DNA from: Edaphochlamys debaryana
Lineage: Eukaryota > Chlorophyta > Chlorophyceae > Chlamydomonadales
NCBI GenBank assembly: GCA_016858145.1
Contig: JAEHOE010000001.1
Span: 3,720,001-3,784,000 of the forward strand
Length of the DNA: 64,000 nucleotides
Direction: 5' to 3'
The stretch's first letter is position 1, and every line of letters starts with the position of its first letter. The notes under the pieces are model-generated. The model made no database searches, had not been told where the DNA came from, and worked only from the letters and a program-made list of their open reading frames with translations. Below are positions 35,702-45,685 of the stretch, one piece after another. The position numbers and the translations under genes are program-made.

Positions 35702-38065
35702 ATGCTCCTCTGCCCTCGCGTACCGCCGGCTCTGCGACCGCGCCCCGCTGCGCCCATGTTCCCCGTCCACGCCCCTCCCTCCACGCTCCCTCCGCGGGGC
35801 GCGCTGCGGCCGCTTGGGCCCAACCGCGGCCGGCGGCAGACCGCGGCGCCGCGGGCTTCGCTGGCCGCTGCCGCCGCGACCACCGCAGTCCGCGCCGCGG
35901 GCGTGCTGGGGCTCACATACGCGGGGCTGTGGCTCGCCCTCGCAGCGTTCAGGCAAGGACGAGGGCGTGGAAGGGTTGCTGGCGGTGGCTCAAGGAGCTC
36001 CTGGCGGTGTCGCCCGCACCCCCTGCGTCACAGGCGTGCCGCTGCTGTGCCGCAGGGAGGTGAAGAAGCGGCTGCTGCGGAAGGCGCTGAGGGAGATCGT
36101 GCCGGCCCTGCAGAGGGTGGGTGTGCGGGCGGAGGGTGGGGCTGCGGTCGGTGTGGTGGGGGGGGAAGCACGGGGTCCCACCACCCCCGCAACTCCGCTT
36201 CCTGTATGCCCATCTCTCTGCCCACCTTTGCCACACTTCCGCTCCCCACCTGACCCTGCCACACTGCCGCTGCCTGCTCCCTACCCGGCCCCCCACCCCC
36301 CGCCCCCACCCCCACCCTAGGCGGGGTTGACCTTCTGGGTCGACTTCGGCTCCCTTATGTCCCTGGCGCGGAACGGGGACGTGTACGGTGAGGGGCGGGA
36401 GAGTTGTAGGCGGGCGGGAGCACCCCAGACCCACAGCATCCCTGTCTCCCTCCCTCCCTCCCCTTGCCACTCACTTCCTCTCCAAGGACCCCCCTCCCCC
36501 TTCCCCCCCTCCCCCCTTTCCCCCCCCACCCCCCCCAGAGCACGACAACGACGTGGACCTGGTCCTGATGCAGCCCGACTTCCCCGCCCTCATCGCCCGC
36601 CTGTCGCAGCCGGGGGTGCTGCCCAAGGTGCGGCCCCGGGGGGCGGCAGGGTCAAGTGGAGGCGGCTGGGGTCAAGGGGGCCCATAAGGGCTTCATGTCG
36701 ACAGCCGAGCATGGGCTGGCCTTGGCCTCGGCAGAGGCACAAGGAGGCGGCCCGGGTGCGCCTCGCCGCGGGCCCCTGCCTGCCCCCTGCTCATGCGCCT
36801 GCTGGTACCCTCCCAGCGCCCTCGCAATGCCCGCACACACACCCCTCAGCCCCGCCCCCCCGCTCCTCTCCCCACCGCCTCTGCCCCTGCGCCGCGCCCA
36901 GGGCTTCACGGTGGACTGGATCGGCAAGAGCCGGGACCTGGGGGACGGCCTGTCGCAGCGCTGGATCCGGGTCTACCTGCCGGGCAAGGTAGGGACGGGC
37001 CAAGGCCGTGAGCACGGGGCTCCGTGCCGAGGGGCGCACGCCTGCGCCGACGGCACGGCTGCGAGGGCCCTGAACCCCCAGCTGTGCGGCTTGGCACACC
37101 CCGCTAGGACCCGGGGCCTGCCGCCGCGTGCCCAGTCCCCCACCTGCCCGGCTCGGCGCGCAGGTCATGTGGGCGGACCTGTATGGAGCCTACGACTTCG
37201 GCGACACCCTGCGCATCAACAAGAACAGCCACTGCGACCTGCCCAAGTGAGGAAGAGGGCAGCCAGCGCCTTGTCGAGCCGTAGCCCACGCCCCGCCGAG
37301 GTGTTGGGGGCGCCTCACCACACACCCCCACGAGCCGCGTATGTGTGGGGGCTGCGCTGCCGGCGCCTCCTCCACTAGCCGCAGGTGCACCTGCACAAGC
37401 CACCACACTCGCTGACCCCACGCTCTCCGCCCTGTGCCTCTCCGCCATGGTCCCTCCTGCACCCCCGTCCACTCCCCCCCGTGCTCCCCCGCCCTCCCCC
37501 ACCCCCAGGCGCCTGGTGCTGCCCCTGGGCTCCATCGCCATGCTGGGCTCCTCCGCGCCGGCCCCCCGGGACGTGGAAGGGGTGCTGGTGCACCGCTACG
37601 GCCCCGACTGGCGCACGCCCAAGTACGCGTCCAAGGAAAGCGACAAGGTGGGGCGGGGGGCGGCGGGGAGGGCAGGGAGGGCAGGGAGGGCAGGGAGGGC
37701 AGGGGAGAGCGGCGCAGTCAGGAGGAGGGAGAAGGGCTGCGGAGAGAGGGGGGAGGGGCGAGGAGTAGGGGAAGCCGGGTGGGTGGTGGGCCTGACAGGC
37801 GGAGACAAGTTGGTGGGGTTGGAGCCACGGGTTGCGTCACGGGTGCGGAGAGCAGGCCCGGGCACTGTACTCAGGACGCGGGGTGTGCAAGGAGGGCCCC
37901 AGGGAGGGAGGGAGGCAGGGCGGATGCAATTTGGGCGGTGCTGCGGGCATGGTGGTGACCTCACTTCTCCCCCCTCCCTCCCGCTGCTCCCCTCCCAAGA
38001 TTGAGCACGACAAGCCCTACCTGCGCCTGCTGCGGGCCCTGGGCCGAGTGGGGCTCAAGATCTGA
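35702..38065 (+). CDS. LicD/fukutin-family protein with N-terminal membrane anchor
   Basis: Predicted 280 residues. Exons: 35702-35952, 36056-36116, 36321-36387, 36539-36627, 36902-36988, 37164-37246, 37509-37647 and 38000-38065, all in phase. LicD/fukutin proteins have a nucleotidyltransferase fold and transfer phosphocholine or ribitol-phosphate to glycans, usually in the Golgi for eukaryotic members. Signatures: FWVDFGSLMSLARNGDVY (the family WxxxGxLLG-like segment), metal-binding acidic motif EHDNDVDL with D129, D131 and D133, DLYGAYDFG, and the C-terminal RYGPDWRTP. A hydrophobic segment (about 61-83, VLGLTYAGLWLALAAF) follows an Arg/Pro-rich leader, consistent with a type II anchor. A second in-frame ATG is at 35756. 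The first intron starts with GC. The last exon uses an AAG acceptor. The substrate is unknown. Confidence 0.85.
37663..37704 (+). repeat. 9-bp minisatellite in a LicD-gene intron
   Basis: The unit GCAGGGAGG is repeated three times perfectly (37672-37698), with a one-mismatch copy before and a partial copy after. It lies just inside the intron 37648-37999, which is purine-rich throughout. Confidence 0.8.
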
Positions 38066-39195
38066 GCTGCCGAGTGCTTGGCCTGGGCTCAGGAGTCGCG
38101 GCGCCCCATGAGGGGAGGCATTCCCCCGTGAGTGGTGGCGCCTGTGGTCCGGCCCAGAGGGAGCGTGGCGCGCGTCCGCCGGAGATCTGGGGAGGGGGAC
38201 GAGGGCATCGAGTCCGTGGAGCTCACAAGCAGCGAGGATACGGGTGTCTAGTAGCCGTGTGCGCGGACGGTTTAGACCGGGCATGCTGCAGAGCACCGCT
38301 ACGCTAGAGGTACCGGCAGTGCTGTTGGGAAGCGGATGTTGGCACGCGTCCCAGGCAAACGGGCGCAAGGAGGCGTGGGCAGGGGGTTTGCGGCAGCAGG
38401 GTGGCGCGGCGGAGGGGTGGATGCGAGCTGGAGCTGCGGGGCAGCGCGGGGCGGGGCTGCCCAAAGGACATCGGATTGTGATGCGAGCTGGTGCAAGTCG
38501 GAGGGTGTGAGCGGCCCGGCACAGGTGCTTGATGCTGTGGAGCGGGCAGTGAGGCCCAGGCTAGAGCGATGGCAGCGGGGGCGGTGCTGGGGGACTAGAC
38601 AGCGGGGGGTCGGGGGATACGTGTGGGCACACGGTGCGGGGGGTGCGAGAGCGCCAGACAAAGCCAAGGAGGCAGCGAGTTGTACCTGCCGCGTCGGCGT
38701 TTGGGTGTGGGATGGAGCCCGTCTCGCACGGCAAGAGCCTCTGCCTTTGGAGGCAACAGCCGAGATACCAGCAAAAGTGCACCCAGCAGGTTATAGCCAG
38801 CGTTCTGTGCGGTTAAGGGAAACTTGGCCGTCGTCAAGCGCGGACCCCCCCACGTCAACCTCACTTCGTCCACCCGCGTAGTCATCGCAGCCCACGAGCC
38901 GCTACTGCGCTCCATAAGCGAAACCCCCACAATATGCCATCGCTAAGCGCGTAATGCCCAGGAGCCGCTTGTGTGTTGGGGTACGTCGTCATACGGAACA
39001 CGCGCTCGGCCACGTTTTTTCAGCCTTTCGCTGCGAAACAGACAGACTCCAGCACATCCCTGTCATTATCAGCGTGAACGAACGAAGGGCCACCCCTGCG
39101 AGTGACTCGCGCAACCGCACTGTGCCGGCACCGTGACTGTATTAGCCTCCCACCAGCTACTAGCAGGCTGGACTGCACAGAATGAGTGACGCATC
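38066..39195. other. Intergenic: LicD-gene 3' end and receptor-kinase 5' flank
   Basis: About 1.1 kb without a recognisable exon. No TGTAA was found on the plus strand, so the 3' end of the LicD-type gene is not placed. Confidence 0.55.
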
Positions 39196-42100
39196 ATGAC
39201 GGCGAGGCTAAGACGCCAGTATAGCCATGTCCTCGTGCTAATTTCGCTGGGGCTGGGGGCCTTGCAATTGTGGGCGGCGCCTGTGGAGGTGTTAAGTGCA
39301 AAGGAGCTCGTGGGATTTCTCACCAGTGGAAATGCGGAGCTTACCCTTTTCCAAGATGTCATGCTCTCCGACGGCCTTTTCACGGGGTGAGGCACAACCT
39401 GCTTCAGGAAGTGATACAAGGCGCGCAGCAATAGAAGTCGGACCTTTGAGAGGTCATATGCCCCAGCCGGCCCAGCGAGGTGATAGGCCCCCTCGGAAGA
39501 GGTTCGACACCCCGGCCCACCCTCTCGACTGCTGCCGGCCCTTCCGCTCCAGGTACCCACTCCCCATTGTGCTTCGGCAGAACGTCACGATCAGCGGCCC
39601 TGGGCCCACACAGCTCAAGTTGCTCGACTTTGGGTTCGTGCGCAGGTAAGGTGGGGGTAAGGAAGCACCACCCACAGCTGTGTAGCGAAGGCGCAGCCCC
39701 TTCACGGCACATACACGGCGTAGCCCGTTCTCCCTGCACTCCGTGCCACCCTCGGGACGCCTCCCCTCCCTCTTCTCACCCTTTCTCCCCCCGCTTGCTG
39801 GCTGCTGGCTGCCCGACGTCCATCCACAGCAAGGTAAGCGCCCTTGAAGACGAAACGCGATCGACCTTCATGCCGCAACTACCGCCCCACCTCCCGCGCC
39901 TGCCCACTGCATCCTTTGCATCCTCAGCTCGGCCTGCGGCGCCCTCATGCCTCTGCCGCCCCGCGCCCCCCGCCCTCCCCCCCCACAGGTGCAGCTGGAG
40001 CCGGGGGTGCAGCTAAGCCTACGGTGGCTGCTGCTGCGGGACTGGAGCGACGGCGCCAACCTGGGCTCGGGCTTCGACATCCTCGTGCCGCAGGCGAGGG
40101 CTGCGGGGGGCGGCATGCCCGGGTTGTGCGTAGTGGCGGGCGATTGCGCGGGCCGTCCTCTCGGGTTTTGTGATGCGTGCCAGCGCGGGTTAGTCACCCG
40201 GCCCTACCAAGTGCGCCAGGGGCGGCGCCGCGGCACGTCTCCGCGGCCATGCCTCTGCGCGCCTCATTCGTAACCTCTCTCTTGGAGTTGGCTCCCTCCG
40301 GTCCCGGGCCCCAGACACAGGCAGGCGGTCCGTACCGTATGCTGAAGCAGTGCTGTGGAACATGTCCTGTGCTGACACCCCCTGCAGAATGAGACCGGGG
40401 CGAGCGGCGTGATGCTAAGCCAGTGCATCTTCCTGGAGACCGCGTGCTACCCCAGCGCCGTCTTCACGTGAGCCTTGGGTTTCGGTGGTTGCGTGGGGCC
40501 GGGGCCCCACCTTGCGATGCGGGCCCCCGCCTCGGCCTCGCCCCGCGGCTGCCCCACAGCGTCCCCCGAAGGGCCATACGCGCTCCGTGCACCGCCCCGT
40601 ACTCACGTCTCTCCCCCTCTGGGAGTCCCTTGCAGGGAGGCCGTGGCGTCCACCGAGCGACCCCCGCCCTGGGCCTCGGGCCGGAGCGTGTACCGCGCCC
40701 TGCCCGGCGTGCCCGACTACCTGCGGGGCGCGGGCCAGGCTGCTAACGTGGGCGTCGAGAGCTTCACGCAGCCCTGCGTCAACGGCTCCTCCGCGCCGCC
40801 CCTGGAGTGGTGCTATGCGCAGGCCGGCATCATGGACGACTTTGCGGGGTGGTGCTACATGCGGGATAAGAACGGCCGGCTCAAGTACGATGGCCACACG
40901 GTAGGGGCCCCGCGGCTTGGGGAGAGGACTGGGTGGGGGGGGGCTGGGGTGGTGGCGCTTGTCCTCGGCCTGGGCTCTTAAGGTTGCGGGCTTGTGCCCC
41001 GATGCACGCCTCCTCCCCGCACCTCCGCTGCCCTCCTTGGTATCACCATCACCCCGCTCGCTCCCCCGCAGCGGTACTATGACCGAGTGCTGTGGCTGTG
41101 CGAGTCGGTGCTGGCGCACGAGTGCCTGGAGGCCTCGGGGCCGCTGTACTGGTGAGCAGGGGGACGAAAGACGGGGGCAGGGGCGGGGAGGGGCCGCAGA
41201 GGATACTCTGTGGCATAGTCAAGTACCAGTAGCGTCAAGGGAGCTGTGGCGTTGACGGAGCTATGCCCACGCGTTGCCTCTTCCTCGCAGTCTGGTGACA
41301 GCGCTCCGGGAGGCCAACGCCCGACGCCAGGCGGAGCTGTCCCTGCAGCAGTCGCCTGCGCAGGCCCCGGCAGGGGAAGGCGCGGGGCCGGCGCCCGCAG
41401 GGCCCAGCTCGCAGGACATGGCGAGCTCTAGCGGAGGAGGCGGAGGTGGCGGCGGCGGCATGAGTGACGGCGCCATTGCCGGCACTGTGGTGGCCTGCGT
41501 CGTGGGTGAGTGGGCGTTCGTGCGGGGTGCCAGCAGGCTGCGAGGGGCTGGCCAGCCGTACTGCAAACGGCTATGCTCGGCGTCCTGGTCCCATGTAACC
41601 TTGGCCTGGGGCTGTTGGGCGCAGGCGCATGTGTGCTGGTGGCCGCACTGGCCAGCGCTGCCCTGCTGTGGCGGCGGCGGCGGCGGAGGCGGCAGGGCGA
41701 GGACGGCACGGAACCCGGAGCCGGCAAGGGGCCCTTGCCCGAGGGGGCTCGGCTCAGCGGGGAGCCGGGGACCTCGGCCAGCGGCCCCCTGCTGCCCGGC
41801 GGTGCGGAGGGCGGGGGCGACGACCTCCGCCGCACCCCGTCTGAGGCCTCCAGCGGCATGTGGACGGCGGTGTCTGTGTCCGTACCCAGGTGACTGGAGG
41901 CATCGAAACACGGCGGTGGTTGCCGCAGGGTTGGCATGCTGCATGGGGCAGCCGTATCTTGCGACCGGAAAGGTTCAACGCATTGTGTCCATGTGCTACC
42001 GGGTCTGGGGGAGCGTAGCCTGCAACACGCATGCTGCATTCCTGGATGCTTGGGCATGGCCGCCGCATCCCGTCTGTTCTCCCTTTCTGGACTCCGCGCT

Positions 42101-45100
42101 TGGTGCCCCGGCCGCCCCGCAGGTCCGGCGCCCAGACGGAGGACGAGGTCCGGGCCGCTGCGGCCCAGGCCCTGGCCGCCGCTGTGGCCACCCGGCATGG
42201 CGCCGCGCGGGACAAGAGCTCGGCGCCCTGCTCCGCCATCACACTCTACGAGTCCACCCAATCGCTGTCGGTCGGCCGCCGAGCCCACGGCCCCTCGGAC
42301 AGCGAGGGCTGCTCCCGGAACCACCCGGCGGACGACGAGGGTGAGCCGTGGTGTATGCGGAGGGAGGGCCGGGCTCGCCGGGGGGGGGGGCAGCAGGAGC
42401 CAGGGGGGAGGGGGTGGAGCCCCTGCCAGGTCCCTGCCCTGACCCACGTGCGCGGTGCTCCCTGACGCCGCAGGTCAGCCCGAGGTGGTGACGACGGAGA
42501 CGCCCATGCGGGTGGCGGTGGTGGGGCTGCGGGACGCGGCGCCGCCCCGGGGCAGGCAGCTGCAGCTGCAGCCACACGCGCCGCCGCCGGCGCAGGCGCA
42601 GGCACAGGGGGATGCGCAGGCGCAGGCCGAGAGGGGGCACTCCGGGCCGCAGCTGCCGCTGCCGCCGCAGGTGCATGCCACGGCCCTGCTGCCACTGCAG
42701 CACCAGCAGCAGAGGGGCGAGGGGCAGGCGACGTCTGCGTCCGAGCCGCGACCGCCGCAGCAGGGGGGTCCCCAGCCGGGGGGCCTGGAGGAGGTGGTGA
42801 CGCTGCAGCCCACGGTCCTGGGGCGGGGCACGTTCGGGCGGGTGGTGGAGGGGGAGTACCGGGGGCAGCGAGTGGCGGTCAAGGTGGGGGGGCTGCCGGG
42901 CGGGGGAGGAGGGAGGAAGGGGGAAGGGGCGTGAGCATCAGTGCATCAGGAGGGGTGGGGTGGTAACCGACGTTACAGGGTTTGGGCCATTCAGCTGCCG
43001 ACGTGCCAGGGTTTGTGCCACGGCTCTACCCGTGGGGGGTGCTGCCTGACAGTATGGCCCTCCCGCCCGCGCAGCTGCTGAGCGACCACCTGGACGTGTC
43101 CGGCGCCGACGGAGGCTTCAACGAGAAGGCCGCGCGAACGCTGGTGCAGGAGGCGCAGGTGGGCGGGAGTTTCCGCATGAGTGCGCCTCTCCTCGCCTCG
43201 TTCCCAAACATGCCGGACACCCCGCGCCCCTCAGGTCCTGGGCCGCTGCTGCCACCCCAACATCGTCAAGCTCCTGGCCGTGTGCCTGCAGCCGCCGCGC
43301 ATGGGACTGGTGAGTCGGGCCGCCCAACCACAGCAGCAAAAACAGCACTCGAGCGATTGCTCTAGAGCCAGGGACGACCACGATAGTGCTTTTGCATTCA
43401 CGTTACGTTACCTCCGCTAAGGCTAAGCCGTTCAACTCTCTGCCGTCCACCCCTTCCGGCCGCAGGTGCTGGAGCTAATGGAAACGAGTCTGTCGCACGT
43501 GCTGTACGGCGCTCCGGGCGCTGCCAGCCGGCCCCCCATGCTCCCCGTCCCAGTGGTGAGGGGCTCGCGCGGGTGGGGGCTGGAGGGGGCATCGGTGCTC
43601 CTCTGCATGCACACCCGCCGAGGTGGCCCCGTCCTCCTTGTTCCGCCGCCCACAGGTCCTCGACATCGCTCTGGACGTGGCCCGAGCGCTCGAGTTCTGT
43701 GTGAGTCAGCGCGGGAGCATGGGGCAGGTTGAAGTAGGCTGACGTGCCCTGCAGCTCAAGCACCGACAGTAGCTCTGAACTCCCTTTGCCTCCTCTTCCT
43801 TTTCCTGCACGCAGCATCCCACGGTGGTTCACAGGGACGTCAAAGTGAGTGTGAAGAGGGGGGGCATGAGGCACGGGCGCAGGGGAAGGCAACTGTGGGT
43901 CGGAAGGGGTGGCGGGGGATGATCCTGGCCACAAGCATGACTAAAAGCGCGCTGGCGACATGAAAGCGAAATCAAGAATGAGTAGCCATAGTCGCCATCG
44001 CAGAGCTCATTGCCCAGGCCTGCGCTCCCTTGGACAGGAAGGGTGTAGGAGGGTGTTGTGCCTGCAAGCGCAAGGCCATGCAGGGGGTGCAGCAGCCCTT
44101 CCGGACCGCAGACGCGTGCTGGCTGGAGGCTGTGCTGTGGCCGGGTCGGGTGGGGCTGCGGGGAGGGGAGGCCAAACAACCTATCAGTACCGGTAACCCC
44201 CACATGTGCATTGTCCGCTCGCAGCCCGCCAACGTACTCATTAACGGCCTGGGCACGCCCAAGCTCACCGCCAAGATCTCGGACTGGGGGTGAGCGGCTG
44301 AGGGGCAGTCAAGGAGGCCGTGGGGACTGGGTGCGGGGGCTGATCAAACAGTTGCTGCCTTGCCGCCCTGACTCCCCCTTGCACGCACACCTGACGCCCC
44401 CGCCCCTGCATCGTGCGGCCCTGCAACCGCCCCCGGCTGTCCCTCCCTCCCCCCCAAGGCTCGCGCGGCTGTCCAACACGCTGCGGCCCACGCTGCACCC
44501 GGAGGCAGGCACCCCCGCCTACGTGGCCCCGGAGGTGGGTGCCACGTGTCACACGAACGTGTCGCCAGAATGTTGTTGTATGCCGTGCCTCAAGCTGCCC
44601 GTCCTGCTCTTCTTCAACCCGCCCCACCCCCACCCCACACCCCACCCCAGTGCTTCGACCTCCGCAACACCGCTGTGACCTGCAAGGCCGACATGTACTC
44701 GTTCGGCGTGCTGCTGGTGCGTGGCGGTTGTTGTGGGGGGCAGGGCTGGGCACTTAGGCACGGGAGAGCATGTGGTCCCGCACTCGCCGCGTTCGAGCGC
44801 CGGGCCCCAGACTCCGCCCCCGCTCGAACGACCAACGTTGCTGCCGCGCCTGTCCTTGTTATGGTATCCACTCTCCCTCCCCCCGCGCCAGTACGAAATG
44901 CTGTCGGGCACGGAGCCCTGGGCGGTGAGCGCCGCCGCGTGCTGGGGGGGAGGGGAGCGTTGGGTGATGGGGCTTCCTGCCGCATGACCCCTAGCGTCCG
45001 GCGCACCTCTGCGCCTCACCCAAACGCAGAGGCGGCTTTGCGATGGACACCACGTCAGGGGTGTTTACCCTCCCACCCTTCCTCCGTCGCTGCCCTCCGC

Positions 45101-45685
45101 CGCTACCCTCCGCAGGGCGAGACGGTGGTCGCCATCGCCATCGCCGTCACCATGCGGGGCATCCGGCTGCCAGTGGCGGAGCTGCAGCGGCGGCGGCCCG
45201 AGGGCGCGGTGCCCAGCAAGCTGCTGCGACTCATAGGCCGCTGCTTCGACGCGGCGCCGCAGCGGCGGCCGGCGGCGGCGGACGCCGTGAAGCAGCTGCT
45301 GCTGGCGCGGGAGCAGGTCAGGGGCGGGGGCTGGGAGAGGGGAAGGATGGAAGGAGGAGGGGTGCAAGGGTGGAAAGGTGCAAGGGCGCTGGCGGCTGTG
45401 GAGGGGCTCCAGGGGAACGAGATGCAACGGGGGCACGTCGACACAGCACGGGCGGACATATTTGTGTGTGCGTTTTGAGTTGCGCCAACTTTGCCCTGCT
45501 GCCCGCGCGTCCGCTGCCAACCCGCCCTGCAGTTGCTGTACGGCTGCGCGAGCCCCTCCAGCTCCGCCGTGCCAAGCTCCCCACCCGAGGGCATGCCCAG
45601 CAGGAGCCTGCACGGGCACCCGAGCCTCCGCTGCCAGCTGGGGGGCCCTCCGCCGTCCGAAGCAGAGGAGATGGAGGTGCGGTGA
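39196..45685 (+). CDS. Receptor-like Ser/Thr protein kinase, single-pass membrane
   Basis: Predicted 947 residues in 22 exons: 39196-39386, 39553-39645, 39830-39833, 39989-40093, 40388-40467, 40636-40900, 41072-41151, 41291-41505, 41625-41889, 42123-42340, 42474-42883, 43075-43158, 43235-43309, 43466-43555, 43656-43700, 43815-43844, 44225-44289, 44459-44534, 44651-44716, 44892-44924, 45116-45316 and 45533-45685. Signal peptide: VLVLISLGLGALQLWAAP. The ectodomain (to about 330) has glycosylation sequons (NVT, NET, NGS) and cysteines. Membrane segment about 333-360, then an Arg7 stop-transfer run. Kinase domain about 615-897: GRGTFGRV, VAVK lysine K642, HPNIVKLLAV, HRDVKPANVLI with D748, SDWGLARL instead of DFG (D770), GTPAYVAPE, DMYSFGVLL and RCFDAAPQRRP. 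The ligand is unknown. Volvocine algae have many such membrane kinases. The 4-base exon and one GC-AG intron are needed to keep frame. Confidence 0.9.
39830..39833 (+). other. 4-nucleotide micro-exon (CAAG) of the receptor-like kinase
   Basis: The exon before ends in phase 2 (...GTGCGCAG, then GTAAGG). The exon after must start in phase 0 (VQLEPGVQLSLRWLLL). Only an insertion of 1 modulo 3 bases repairs this. Between them lies CCACAG-CAAG-GTAAGC, a perfect acceptor, four bases and a perfect donor, which gives FVR-S-K-VQLEP. No longer exon ending at this donor fits both phase and a plausible intron length. Confidence 0.7.

Noticed and set aside
36260..36540. C-rich tract as a mobile element or telomere-like repeat
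   Set aside because: It is the ordinary polypyrimidine part of two LicD-gene introns next to good acceptors.
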